Positions 9,091 to 20,458 of a DNA stretch of 64,000 nucleotides are shown here, piece by piece (the first letter of the stretch is position 1; the number at the start of each line of letters is the position of its first letter). The stretch is from Macrolepiota albuminosa (Eukaryota > Basidiomycota > Agaricomycetes > Agaricales > Agaricaceae). The position numbers and the translations under genes are program-made. Where the stretch lies: the NCBI GenBank assembly GCA_027475525.1, contig JAMWFC010000049.1, forward strand, positions 2,092,947 to 2,156,946, in the 5' to 3' direction. The notes under the pieces are model-generated. The model was not told the origin of the DNA. It searched no databases and worked only from the letters and a program-made list of their open reading frames with translations.

Positions 9091-11529
9091 GTGATGGTGA
9101 TGGAGGGATTGCTCAACCAGATCGAGCTGATGAAGAAGCAGCGCGTTGCAGCGCTGGAACAGATCAAACATGCGTCTAAGCGCAAAATTGCCATGGTTGA
9201 GGAACTGGCCGCCGAGGTCAAGAGGGCAAAATATCAGCCCAGTTGACTGGTCGACCCTCCACGGGCAAGGATGCCGTCAGATGTGCAATTCGTGCACCAT
9301 GAGCAGCCTGCTCACCCCATGGCTTTGTCATCACGGTTACCCGAGTCGGGCCCTCAGGCTTCCTCCGAGTCGCTGGCTGCAGTCAGTGAACCCTTGGCAG
9401 GCCTGTCCCTGGGTCAGCGGGAATCCGCATCCTCCCAGGCCCCACCTAGGGGGTCCAAAACCATCGCTGTGGCACCAAGAGTGCCCACTACTGTTATTCC
9501 TCAAGCTGAGCCTGGAGGGAGAACTCTGGCACAAAATGCGCCTGCCCCTCTGGTGGCTCAGCCACCGTTTGGATCTTCTACCCCAGTCAAGTCGGGGTCA
9601 GTACGCCAACGTCGAGGCCGTAAGCCTCCTCTTGATGCCTCCAAGCTGGAGGTGATAGAGTTCCCAGCTGGCATTCCCACACAGGCCGGGAAGGTCTCGA
9701 TGTTGTTTATGTTGCTTGTTACCGTGCTAGCACCGCAGGCACACTTTCCCGTGGTCGTCTTGACCACCGACCCTCGCTCTCCCGAGCAATATGACGGTCT
9801 GGTGGTGACCTCGAAGAATTGTTCCATGCCTGAAAAAGGCAAAGCACCCGTGGCCTCCTTATCCGACGAGAGCGACTATGGAGAGTCGAGCTCGGAGCAT
9901 GAGGAGGAGGCAGAGGAAGGGGAATCGGCGGCGGACCAATTTCAGCAAGTATCGCGCAATAAGCGCATAGCAAAGAAGAAGGCAATTCATGCCAAGGAGC
10001 TGCAGGCCCTCAAACTGAGGTCCAAGGATGAGTTTTCGGAGAGAATTCCCGATGGACTGTGGGTGAAGGTGTGGGGACCGCTCGATATCAAGCGAACAAA
10101 TTTGTGCTTCAGGGGAGCACTCAGCCACTGCACTTATTACTTGTATCATTTGAATACTGTGCTGTTGGGAGCCGAGGCCAACCAGGCAGCGGCATATGAG
10201 TTTTTGTCTGGGCACCATGCTAGCATTGTTTACAAGTATTCTCCTCGTGGCCTTCCTTGCACGCCATTAGAGCTGGATCAGCTCTACAAATATTATTCAA
10301 ACGAGCATGCTCCCCGTCACAAACAGGTTACTGCCTACCTCCTCATCATGGAGCTTCAGATGTTCGCCCAGCGAACTGATGAGTCATTACATGACTGAAC
10401 AATGATGCTCCTGATGAAGGACCTGCGCTATCAAGGCCTTGTCAACTCAGCCCAGGGGACAGATGACCTTGCGCTCGTCGAGCGCTGACACATTCTGGGG
10501 TGCTTTCTGCGCACGAAAGAAGACAGCTCGACTGCGCTGTGCATAATGCGTGCTCAAGACCCTTCCACTCCGTTCGACCTGGATCAGCTGGTGCAGTACG
10601 CGCTGATCTTTGGTCATCTGGAAATGGAAAACACGTATCAAGGCATTGCGGTCAACCATGCCTACCGCATGCACTGGCGAACCCTCTTTGGGTTCGCCTT
10701 ATGCTGAGCTCTTTGCGCTCACAGCACAGCCAAGCCTGTGATCATGCGGCGTATGACCCTCGTCATGGCCCGCCCGGGTCTTTACCGTGAGGCTATCGCC
10801 TCTTATGATGCCATGTTCCCTGACCAGCCGTTTGAGCCCCAGAGAGGGCACCAGCTGGAACTTCATCCCGTGCACATACCAGACGAGTTTGCATGGAACT
10901 TTTTGGATGACGACGTGTTACGTGTCTTACTGCACAACTGGATACCTGCCGACTGGGTGGACCACGCTTATACATATGGAGTGGTCTTCCTAGAGCAGCA
11001 ATTCCACGCCCCCATGATGTCTATGGACATCTTCCGCAACATAGACAACGAGCGCATAGAGTGCTTGAATAAATACGGCACCCCTCCCGCAATCCCACAA
11101 TGGGATGGCTGGCGTGAGATGACCAAAGACGATCATTATTGTCTTATGTTCAAGCACAATGAGGAAAGTTGTCTCACCAAAAACCCCGAGGCCAATGGCC
11201 TCTACTATCTCATTGGCATGGACCCAAACCAGGTCCGCCTCCTAAAACGCATGGCAGCGCATGACTTGCCTGCAGCTGACATGGACCCAGGCCAGGTCAA
11301 TCTCCTGTCACGCATGGCAGAGCATGGTACGCTCACCACCAAAGCTTTAGCGATTCACGTCGCACTAACTGAGTCTATGGTGGTAGACATGCCTGTAGCC
11401 AAGGGGCCTATCACCCCACCGAGGACGGAATCAGCGCCTCCCCCTTCCACGATTAACGTCACACTGGAGGAGGAGTCAATGGTGACTGAGACGGGAGCGG
11501 GTGCGGGAGCATCGCCGGATGGGTCCTAG
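9091..11529 (+). pseudogene. C1 orphan ORF (gag-like?), four in-frame TGA stops
   Basis: One plus-strand frame runs through about 810 codons with TGA only at 9244, 10396, 10486 and 10705. C2, the related copy, has an Arg codon at the site aligned with the last of these, so CGA to TGA change is the best explanation. Visible parts are a short basic coiled coil (MKKQRVAALEQIKHASKRK, about 9130-9190), a Ser/Pro-rich stretch, an acidic-then-basic segment (about 9860-9990), a conserved helical part and the block shared with C2 (RVLLHN, W.DHAYTYGV, QWDGWR). Near the C-terminus a motif is duplicated (MDPNQVRLLKRMA, MDPGQVNLLSRMA, 11218 and 11281). I do not recognise the family. A nucleocapsid-less gag or a captured gene are both possible. 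Confidence 0.6.
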
Positions 11530-11888
11530 ACCCATATTTTGTTGTGTAGGTGCCTCCAAGTAATTCACTCGAAACATCTCAGCTGATATGCACTTCAGAG
11601 TTGCGTGTATATACAGCGGACCCAGAGGAGGGGTCAATCAATTTTTGTTTTGCTATTTTGATATATATATAGTCCTACTGCCTCCACTGCTGGCACAACT
11701 TGCGCTCTTGTCTGATAAGGACTGCTTCCTATTGTGCTCAGAGGACACATTTACACTGCACATAAATGCTAATGCCTTGCAGCCATGCAATATGCGTGTT
11801 ATTCATCTGTGGTTTGCACTATCGTGCATCCTTTATCTCGTTCCACCTCCCTTCCTAAAGACCGAGTATTTGGTCTCATTGGGGGGTA
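11530..11888 (+). other. C1 3' untranslated tail and polypurine tract
   Basis: No gene is seen in these 360 bases. They end in ATTGGGGGGTA directly before the LTR start; C2 ends in ATTGGGGGGTG before its LTR. A conserved G run next to a TG-initial repeat is the usual layout of a plus-strand primer tract. Confidence 0.5.
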
Positions 11889-12061
11889 TGTAATGGAGTC
11901 ATCCGTGTTATTAGCGTCAACAACGCTATAATCATTTAGTAGAGTATTATATAACACAACATCTTGTTTTCACTCTACGTACTAGTCAAATCCGATACTG
12001 CGGTCTGATTTAGCACTGTGTGATACACACAAGATAGTTCTAACTCGTAACTCAGGTTACA
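11889..12061 (+). repeat. C1 3' LTR (173 bp)
   Basis: It begins TGTAATGGAG and ends AGGTTACA. Its right half aligns with the C2 LTR (GGTCTGATT...GTGTGA...GTAACT...GTTACA). A short hairpin, TAGCGT-CAACA-ACGCTA, lies near its start (11913-11929). A TATATAA-like word occurs at about 11950. Confidence 0.6.
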
Positions 12062-12892
12062 CGCAGCCTGTTTGGGTTTGTGCTTGTACGCGCCCTCAGC
12101 ACCAGCCGCCCCTCCAAGACCACGGTACACAAGTACCTGGCCTATGTCTTTGCAAGGCCAGGCCTCTACAAAGAGGCCGTGGCCAAGTATGAGGCGGCTA
12201 CGGGGCAAGTCTTTGTGCCCCTCCATGCCGACGACCCTAATTTTGAGGCTCAGGCTGTGGACATCCTGGAAGCATCAGCTTCCGTGTTCACCACTTCGGA
12301 CACGTTACGTGTCCTGCTTCACAACCAAATTCCAGTCAGCTGGGCTGACCATGCCTATACCTATGGGGTCACCTACTTGGCCCACCTCTTCTTCAGCGAC
12401 AGCTGGCTCTACAATGAGGCGGCCGCTATCAACGATGAGAGGCTGCAACGCCTCGACCATTACAGTACACCCCAGTCCATTGCTCAGTGGGATGGGTGGC
12501 GCAAGGCCACCATTGGCGATTGACAATGCCTGATGCTCCAGCAGCAGGACAGTCGTCATGCTTACAACGACGCATTCAACAAGGGGATGTACCTCCTCAT
12601 CGGGCAAGACATTCATGCCTGCCATATCTGGACGTGCCAGTACCCGTCTGACACTGGGGATCTTCCTGATCCCCCACCACCTATCCCGGGGTTGATCATT
12701 GACTCCACTTTCACACTGTCCCCCCTCCAGGACTATGACAACTCCCTGCCAGTAGCAGGGCCTTCAGGCACTTCCTATGAGCCCACACCCAAAGATGAAC
12801 TCCTTGACTACGACATGGATGATGCGACTGCCGATCCATTCCGGAAGCCTGAGGACTCTCCTATTGCCCCCATCCCTGACTTACCAATGGCC
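12062..12892 (+). pseudogene. C2 orphan ORF, 3' half, homologous to C1
   Basis: The sequence begins abruptly after the C1 LTR, at the position equivalent to 10686 of C1 (LFGF...). It keeps the shared blocks RPGLYKEAVAKYEA, LRVLLHNQIPVSWADHAYTY and QSIAQWDGWRKAT, then a Pro-rich and acidic tail. One TGA interrupts the frame (12521-12523) at a position where a CGA codon would keep it open. The 5' half is not seen; it should lie upstream of the missing 5' end of C1 if the nesting model is right. Function unknown, as for C1. Confidence 0.6.
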
Positions 12893-12940
12893 TGACCGTC
12901 GTATTATTTTGAGACTGTAGTTCGGTCTGATTGGGGGGTG

Positions 12941-13179
12941 TGTAGCGTAGTCCGCTATGTGGCATTGACCACATAGCTTATACTTACAGTAGTAGTTAAT
13001 ATTATATTATATTTATTATAATATAATATTATTTACATTATAATATATATATATAGTTATACCAGCTGCTTACAAAGCAGCTTATTTTTTGTTCTGTACT
13101 ACATAGTCAATAGACTGGACTGGTCTGATTCTGTGCAGTGTGAACATTAAGCTCTCACAATACCTGTAACTTTGTTACA
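12941..13179 (+). repeat. C2 3' LTR (239 bp)
   Basis: It follows the tract TTGGGGGGTG, starts TGTAGCGTAG and ends TTTGTTACA. Its left part is very AT-rich (about 12998-13060). It contains two clean hairpins: GCTATGTGG-CATTGA-CCACATAGC (12952-12975) and AGCTGCTT-ACA-AAGCAGCT (13068-13086). The right third is similar to the C1 LTR, which supports membership of one family at some age difference. Confidence 0.58.
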
Positions 13180-13608
13180 GGCACGTTCCTCCGCCGGTGC
13201 GCCGATACCACTCGCCCCAGCAAGTCGAGGCCCCACTCCACCCTGGGGGTCGTCATGTCTGGGCGCTGCCCCTCCTGCAGCAATGCAAGTGCTGCAGCCG
13301 CTCCGTCCAGGAGCAAACGGTGCTCCTGGGCCCCGCCTGGAAATGTCAATGGAAGGCCAAATCTGAGAAAAAAAAAGAGACTCACTTAACGCGGCCATGC
13401 GGGCCACCACTACATCCCGGCACAGATCCTCCACCAACCCCTGACTCTCCGGGAGCCCCACCCCTTGCCCCAGCCTCGCCCGCAACGCTAATGACGCCCA
13501 AAGTTTGGTCAGTAGCAAATATAACTATAGTGTTACCATACCAAAAAACTTGTGTTGGGCATGCTAAAAGTGATGTGGGAGTTCTGGGCAGGTCCCAGAG
13601 AACGCGCC
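13180..13608 (-). other. GC-rich unassigned segment, possible fragment of a coding sequence
   Basis: This segment lies between the C2 and D LTRs. The minus strand has protein-like open frames (for example ALRARLGQGVGLPESQG near 13480 and VEWGLDLLGRVVSA near 13230) that do not form one frame. A GTGAGT...CTCAG pair at about 13387-13357 would be only about 25 nt apart, too short for an intron. It may be the target into which C2 inserted. I do not recognise a family. Confidence 0.25.
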
Positions 13609-14422
13609 TGTGAAATTGAAATAAAGTCGGTAAGGGGGTCGGCAAGTGTCAAGCGCTAAGGTAAAACGCCTAGGAAAGAAGCAGTAAGTGAACATGGCAA
13701 TGTCAACGGCAAGAACACGGTAAGCTTAGCGAGGTCTAAGCATCATTAATGCCTGCTGTAGCTGCAAGGCATGAATAATTCAAAGGCTAGCAATAGTCTG
13801 CAACTGCCAATGAGTTCGACGTTGCCAACCATAAATGAGGTCTTGAGCGTAAGGGAGACTGAAGTAAGGGGAGCAGGAAACTCTGTTCTCTGGTTCTCTT
13901 ATGTATGTACAAGTCGGTAAGTACTTTTATACTACAATGAGTTCACCGTCACCAGTGACCAATGACGCCAAAGTGCGGTAAACTAGAAAGTTTTATAGGG
14001 GTAGCTCCAATGGTTTCAGATCCCTACCGTCCATTCAAGACCCTTAGCAGCCCCAGGCGGCAGATTGCGACGCTAAACCATCAATCCATCACCCTTCTGT
14101 CTGTCAGAACACCTAAGCGATGTCAGGTGCCAGATCAAGGTGCTAAGCGGTGTCAGACACCAAGGTCAAACACCAAGCTGTCCATCAGTTTTTGATAGAT
14201 CATCAGGCTTCTCCCTAAGCACTGTCATTAGTGACTGATGCCATCTGTCAGTTGTCATTCTGTCTGCCATCAGCGCTATTACTGATCGGATCTGCTTCTT
14301 GCTGTGCGCAGCCATCAAATATTGCCAAAATTGGTTAATTAGCGCATGCTAAGGTATCCTGAGCCTGTGCTGTGTTGCCGTCGCCTGCTGTTGATGCACT
14401 GATCCTGTATGGGGTCCTATCA
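13609..14422 (-). repeat. Element D 3' LTR (about 0.8 kb)
   Basis: On the minus strand it starts TGATAGGACC directly after a purine tract and ends CAATTTCACA. A good TATA box, GTATAAAAGT, lies at 13932-13923 in the right place for a U3/R border. No ORF of note is present. The end at 13609 is chosen only because it is the first TG...CA-compatible end and could be 13611. Confidence 0.5.
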
Positions 14423-14434
14423 TCTCCCCCCAAC
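14423..14434 (-). other. Element D polypurine tract
   Basis: The minus strand reads GTTGGGGGGAGA immediately before the LTR start TGATAGG. This is the standard primer for plus-strand DNA synthesis. It fixes the orientation of D and its 3' limit. Confidence 0.6.
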
Positions 14435-14592
14435 TGAAAAATTGACTGTCCTCAGTCACCAAATATGGTTACCGTTACCGTTTTTGTGACAAGTGGTCCG
14501 TGCATTCTTGAGATTTTGTTTATAGTCCTGGCGCGTGAGTTTGGACTTCGTTTCTTCCCCCATCTTTACCTGGCGCTCAAAAAAAACAAAAT

Positions 14593-16583
14593 ATGTCTTT
14601 CCATATTCCAACTCCGCCCCCCATGCCTACTCAAGCAGCTCAAGAAGCCGCTTCCACCTACGTCGCCAAGGCCAACCATTTTATTTGCCATATCAAGGGT
14701 GTTGGTGCCAAGACATCCCCAAACTTAGTGGTTGGCGTTATAAAGCTGCTAGAGAAATGGTATGAGGTGAGAGTCCTTGGCGTTGGTTGGGATTGTGAAA
14801 TCGAGGTACGGGAGTGGTGCCATGCACAGTATGTTGATAATCGTGGCACCGAGTGGTTAGCGCCTTTCTCCTGCTTTGTAAGTTTCCTTGCTGCTTGCTG
14901 TGTCGCTTAGCTGATTGTTCCCTAGGCGCCTCCCCCTGTCACCACTATTGAAGATGAGCTTGAGGACATTCTTTCTGGCACGTTGCCAATGACCGTAAGC
15001 GCATCGGCAACTGAGTAAGTAGCTTCTGACCTTTTCTTCTCTAGCTATGGACTGAACTATCTCCCCGTAGTAAACAAGAGGTACTGGAGCCCCTTGCTCG
15101 CTTGCAGATCAAGCAGGAACAGGAGGAGGCTGCTGCCGCTGCTGCCACACATTCCTTGGCAGTGGCAAGGGCAGAGCTTGCCAAGGAGCAGAAGAAGGAG
15201 TCCGTTGCCAAGGGTTCCAGCAAGGGGTCTCACGCCGGCAGTGTTCAGAGCCCCACACTGCCGGCAGGCACACAGGGTTCGCCTTCAAAGCCTAGCAAGG
15301 CTTTGAAGAAAAAGGTGAGTCTGCTGTTGTTGGCGTCTCTTCTTACCGATGGTGACTTTTGCTAGTCTCACAAGGGGAAGGGCCCTCAATATGAGGTATG
15401 CTGTAGTAACTCTTTGCCGACTTTTCTACTGACTCTCTCCCAGCTCCCTAGTCAGACAATGTTTGACGACAAGGAGTTGAGGGGTTTGCTCTTGCTGCGC
15501 CAGGAAGACGTAGTCATGGATGAGGGTATTGAGGGAGGAGTGGAGTTGCCCGAGATGAAGAACAAGTGCACGGTTTCCCTGGTGACACGCCAGGAGTTTA
15601 AGGATTCACGTGGAGCAGTAAGTTGCCTTAGCTTTTCGTATGATTCTGGTTCTCAAGTAAGGGTAGTGTGACAAATGCTGGGCCGATAACGACCCTGAAA
15701 GTTGCTGGTTCCCCACTGGTGCCCAACCTTGTTACCGCTGCGGCACTCTCAAACGTGCTTGTACGATCGATGGTGCCAAGAGTTGTGAGCGTGGTGGAGC
15801 ACCTGATCTCTTTGTCGAGAAGACCTTTTCCCAGGCGGTTTTGGTGAAGCGGGCTAGGGAGTTCGTCAAGGGGGAACATAAGGAGGTTGCCACTGAGAGA
15901 GCGGCAAAGATCAGCAAGTCCTCCTTGGTGCTGCTGACGTGCCAAGGAGATGAATTGGAATCAGTTGAAAAGCGTGGCGCTGGCGAGCACCAGGAAAAAT
16001 GCAAGGCCCCCTCCCCAAGCAAGGGCAAGAGTAAGGCCAAGCACGTATGCATCAAGTCGCCCCCCTCCTCTCCAACTGCTGAGGACACGGAGATGAGGGA
16101 ACTTGGAGAAGCTCTTGCTGCCAGCTGCCTCCCTCCCGTTAGCGGTGAGGCTGGTCCCAGTCGCTTATTGTCCCCCCTCACCTTGCCTGAAAACGCGCCA
16201 ATCAATGTTTCGACTACTGGCGCCCAAGGAGAGGAGGGTGACATCATAATGGGAGAGCCAACTAGCACGCAGGAGTTAGCCGGGGAGGAGGAAACACGTG
16301 GAGGGTCACTGAGTCGTGAGGAGGTAGAGGGCGGCAATGAGGATGCCGAGGGGGAAATGGAGGAGACTTTGCGGGACGTCCCTGGCAAGTCCCAGGAGTT
16401 GCCAATGGTGGAATTATGGCTTTGTGGCTCCGGTATTCCAACTTGACCAGGAGTATGGATACCTTGCTGGAGTATCAAGCTGACTGCAACGAGGCTCTGG
16501 AGTGGCAAACCCTCAACCATGTGCAAGTTGGTGACCTCTTGCCGCTTGACGACTCCTTGTTGCTTACAAAAGATGAAGACTGA
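14593..16583 (+). pseudogene. Antisense gene of element D: six exons, Cys-cluster protein, one late frameshift
   Basis: The exons are 14593-14877, 14926-14994, 15045-15314, 15366-15395, 15444-15617 and 15667-16583. The five introns are 48-51 nt, all phase 0, all GT...AG with GTAAG, GTGAG or GTATG donors, so the model is strongly self-consistent. The N-terminus is a globular domain with several Trp and Cys residues (to about residue 118), followed by an Ala/Glu/Lys coiled-coil-like and Ser/Lys-rich part. Exon 6 opens with a cluster C-x2-C-x8-C-x8-C-x2-C-x6-C (CDKCWADN...CYRCGTLKRAC), close to a fungal Zn(II)2Cys6 layout but with wider spacing. A Glu/Ser-rich tail follows. A one-base shift near 16414 moves the last ~55 codons into another frame, ending TGA at 16583. 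Function unknown; DNA binding is a guess from the cluster. Confidence 0.72.
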
Positions 16584-17014
16584 CGGACCTCAGGGTAGAC
16601 AGGCTGTTTGTACATAGATTTTTGTTTGTTACTGAACTCGCAAATATACCTCTTGCCGCCTTCTCGCTGAGTGGAAGGATAAGTCCTGTAATCTGAGTTA
16701 GCGCAGCAGCAGAGAGCAAAGAAAGTAAAGCAAAGAGAAAGCAAGCAGCAAGTATTCTAAGGTAGGTTTTAGCAAGAGGAGTTGTAGGTGTGGGACTTGA
16801 ACAAATTTTTGAGGAAAAAGGGAAACACTCAGTAAATCATCATAGCAAAAAACCCTTGCCGAGAGTTGTGCAAGGCGCTTAAGCATTGGCGACTTGCTAG
16901 CGCTGCGGCTTGACTATGTAAGGAAGTGTCTGTTGGATATAGTACAGTAAGTGTTGGCAAGAAAGATAAGTAAGGTAAGTAATAGAAAAAGAGAGCTTAT
17001 CAATATAGTCTTTT
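16584..17014. other. Spacer between the convergent antisense gene and D pol
   Basis: No gene is seen. Both transcription units end here (plus strand at 16583, minus strand at 17015). The stretch holds short purine-rich repeats (AGCAGCAG, AAGTAAAGCAAAG). Overlapping 3' ends could produce double-stranded RNA, but nothing in the sequence proves it. Confidence 0.4.
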
Positions 17015-20000
17015 CTAATCATTTTCTTCTTCTTCAACCAGAGTCAGCAAATCATCATCATCCAATAAGTCAGTTTCTTCAAGTTTCCTGAGTTTAGCGG
17101 TGTCAATATCTAGCGCTTCCAGTGGCAAGTCAACATGTTCTCTAGCGAGGTATGGCACTAGGCAAAAGGCGGCAACAGGTTGATGCAGTACTGAACCATC
17201 TAATTCACAGAGCACGTAAGCACCTCCACGGTTACGAGAGATAACTACCAAAGGTCCAAGATAGCGCGGGCACATTTTCTTATTGTATGAGGTTTCAATT
17301 TTGGAGTTGCGCATAAGCACTAGCGCTCCTTTCAGGAAGTTGTCATCCTTGATAGTAGCGCTATGTTTGGTTTTGAATTGTAGGGCTGCTTGGCAACGGG
17401 CACTAAAGACTACCTCGTGGAGTCACTCTAAATCTTCTTTCCTTTGCTGGAGATCAATAGCTTGTCTGGCAATCAGATTGGTAGTTGCTAAGATACTGTT
17501 GGGCGCTGGTTGTAGATAAGTTGCTTCTATAATGTTGGCAGGAAGTAAAGGATGGGTGCCAGTAGCCACGTAATAGGGAGAACAACCCATGCGCTTACAA
17601 ATGGTAACTCTTTCCAACCAAAATACTGAATATGTCGCCTCACTCCAACGAGACTCGTCGCCATCGACCGCCTTGAAGAGCGCTTGCCGAACATCAAAGT
17701 GGGGTCTCTCTACCAGGCCATTGGCACGTTTGTTGTAGCCAGATACTCAAATGTGATGGATGTTGTATTTCTTGGTGAGATATGTTAGCACTTTGATAAT
17801 TGGTGCACCATTATCTGTGACAATTTCTCTTAGCGCTCCCCAACGGCAAATGACGTCCTCAAATAGCCACTTGGCGACGGCCTCCATATTTTCTCTCTGA
17901 AGCATTCAAAATTCAGGCCAGTGGATTAGCAAGCAACAACCTTGAATAATGTACTTGTAGCGACCAGATTTGGGCATGTGCATGGTATTGACGTAGATTT
18001 TGCTAAAGAGGGGAGCTGGCGTTGCAACGGTTGGCGGGATAAGCACTTGGCATGTTTGCTGAATTTGGCAGAGGTGGCAAGTCCTAATGTACCAGGCGAT
18101 GTCAGCACTAGCGTGTGGCCACCAGAATCGTTCTAACAAAGAGGCTCAGGTAGCATACAAACCTCTATGTCCTAGTTTGTCATGCATGGCATGCAGGACT
18201 CGTAAGCGACTTTCTGGCTTGATGATTAGCTTGTGAGCGCCATCTTGATTTTGTCACCAAAGATGGTTGTTGTTAAAGAAGAAACGGGTAGCGTATCGGA
18301 TAAAGGTTGCAAACTGTTCATCAGTAAGGCCTGCTGGTCGCTTGAGGTCTTGTATCCATTGTTCAACTATTAACAAGCGACTGTCTTCCACCTTTGCCTT
18401 GGCGGATCGGGGAATGGCATCGTAGGTCAGGTTTCTACTGTCTTCTCTTAGCAGATGAGGTTCTTGTACGACTTTTATGGGAGGCGAGTTTTGACCGAAA
18501 ATGCTTGCCGTGTAGAATGTGTGAGGTGCGCTGAAGGTCTCAGGGTGGTAAGGGACAATGGGATGTAGAAGGATACTGGCAGGCTGTTGGCATTGTAGTA
18601 GGGGAATTGGCTGTTGTATGAGGTGCACAAAACCATGTAATTGGTCGATCCAGTCCTTGAAATTGCTATCAGCTTGTGGATCCACTGCCAGGTCGCCAGG
18701 CTGCCGTGGTCACCTAGAGAGTCCATCTGGTCCATGGATAGAGCTCTTGACGTGTACCAACTCAAAGTGAAACATGAGGATAGCGACTACCCACCGGTTC
18801 ATACTAGCAGATGGCTGGTGTCAGGGGACTCCTCATTTCTTCCTTTTCTCACTCCTTATCTCTTCACTCTCCTTCCATTCATTCTCTTACTTCTTCTGAC
18901 ACTATTTCATTTTACTGTTTCTATTCTTTCAACACTATCTGTTAGTACCACTCTCAGCCCTTGAGATGCTCTGGTTCTTTAGCCACTATTCAGACAAGTA
19001 TGGGCCCACTCAGCACTGCTTCCAGACCGCTTACGAGTTTTTAAGGTTTTGTTGTACTGTACAGTTGTTTCCCACGCTTCAGAGGCCCCAGAAGCGTCCA
19101 ACCTGGCATAGGGAATCCCTAGACTTGTTCTCTTTGGATCTTCCTCTGCCAGGTGAGTAGCTACCTTGATATTGTCAGTATATATTCTAATACACTTTGG
19201 ATCTCCCTCTGCCAGCTGTGTGACTGAGCCACAGCCTCTAGAGGTCGCCCTTACAGCTGGATATCGGGATTCTGCAGCATGCCCTTGATGTACCTAGCAT
19301 TGACTTCAACAATAAGGTTTTGCATGCCAATCAAATACATCTTTAGCGACAGGAAGGCTTTGAAGAGTCCATAGAGCTCTAGCTTAGGCTGGCTGTAGCG
19401 AGATTCCTGGTTGTTTAGCGTGATAGACCCAAAGCAGTTGTAACGTCGCTGTTTCCAATTGTCGCTAAGGCACTGGCACAAGAAGTAGCCAACAGCAATG
19501 TACGAGGTATCCACCGCCAAGATAACAGGGTCAGAAGAGCTATAATCGATGGGGACTAGGGGTTTGGCGTCTTGTAGGGCTTTTACTAAGTCCCATTGTG
19601 CAGTGACCTGGTCTGGCCCAAATTCGAAGGGCTCGTTAGCGCAGGTGAGTTGGTTAAGGGCATGTGCACGATGGGCAAAGTTCTTGACGAATATCCTGAG
19701 AATGCCAACGGTACCAAGAAAGGCACAAACTTCAGATAAGTCGTGGAAAGGACCCCATCGCTCCAGGAGTGCTAAGCAAGACTTGTCGGGAACGCGTCCA
19801 TCGGGAGTGCAAATATAACCGAGTATTTTGAATCTTGGCGCACAAAGGAGGAGCTTGTGGCCGCTAAAGGTTCCACTGCTATACTTCATACGTTGAAGCA
19901 CTCGGTTGAGCAGCTGGAAAACTCCCATAACGCTAAACGGATGTTGGAGTTTTCGGGATGGGTCGCCGGTAAGCCATTTACGAGTCGCCAGTCTTTAGGG

Positions 20001-20458
20001 CCTTTGACGCCAACGTCATCAATAAAGCTTAAGACATTATGCGGTATCTCGGGCTGGAGGATGAAAGTGATGTCATCATGGAATATGGGGACTGAGTTTG
20101 TCCAGCCCATCGGCAAGGTAACTAGGCGTAATGCGCCAAACGGAGTTTGAAAAGTGGTGAGGTCTTGGGAAGAAGGGTGTATCAGGCGTTCATCATAGCC
20201 AACATAAAGGTCAAGGGTGGCGCCACAAATACACCCGGCAAAGGACTCAGCAACGTGGTCAGGAAAAGGCGGTACGCCAGAGTGTCGGATGGTAACTCTA
20301 TTCAGCAGTTTGAGACTGTGGACTATGCGTAGATTGCCATTCTTTTTGAGGACGCAAAACCACCGGGAGCGGTAAGAGCTATTGGAGGGTTCGTAGATGC
20401 CAGCCTGTATCTTGGTCCTAATAATTTGGCAGACCTCGGCTTCTATTCCAGGTGGCAA
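17015..20458 (-). pseudogene. pol: Element D pol: RT, RNase H, integrase with five TGA stops and a frameshift
   Basis: RT blocks are read at 20458-19930 (SNSSYRSRWFCVLKKNG, GALRLVTLPMGWTNSVPIF, and FIDD in place of YxDD near 20030). A frameshift near 19925 leads to RNase H (LAVDTSYIAVGYF near 19510, SRYSQPKLELYGLFKAF near 19395). After a solo LTR (18819-19255) come a linker and integrase: a zinc domain (HDKLGHRG, then CHLCQIQQ), a DDE-type core and a GPY/F-like end (CPRYLGPLVVISR near 17270). TGA stops at 18254, 18146, 17906, 17747 and 17423 (lowest plus coordinate) all fall in one frame. The stop at 17906 aligns with Arg in the intact relative E. D is dead as an autonomous copy. Confidence 0.85.
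18819..19255 (+). repeat. Solo LTR of the J family in D pol, TSD GCTGG
   Basis: It begins TGTCAGGGGACTCC and ends GGTCGCCCTTACA, like the J 5' LTR. The flanks are GCTGG on both sides (18814-18818 and 19256-19260). Removing the LTR and one GCTGG rejoins the D frame so that it aligns with E pol across the join (NPDIQ...RWV.AILM.HF). This is a proven insertion followed by LTR-LTR recombination. The conserved word AGACTTGTTCT lies inside at about 19131. Confidence 0.9.

Larger units (their letters stand above)
9091..12061 (+). mobile_element. Element C1: LTR element with a single orphan ORF, 5' end cut by A
   Basis: C1 is defined by a long plus-strand frame (9091-11529), a 360-nt tail, a purine tract (GGGGGG, 11881-11886) and a 173-bp LTR (11889-12061) that begins TGTAATGG and ends GGTTACA. 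Immediately after the LTR the sequence resumes in the middle of the homologous ORF of C2, which suggests that C1 inserted into an older C2. No protease, RT or integrase motif is present, so C1 would be non-autonomous. The 5' LTR is not in the window or was removed when A inserted. Confidence 0.65.

Noticed and set aside
13357..13387. Intron GTGAGT...CTCAG on the minus strand
   Set aside because: About 25 nt is too short and the joined frame meets a stop.
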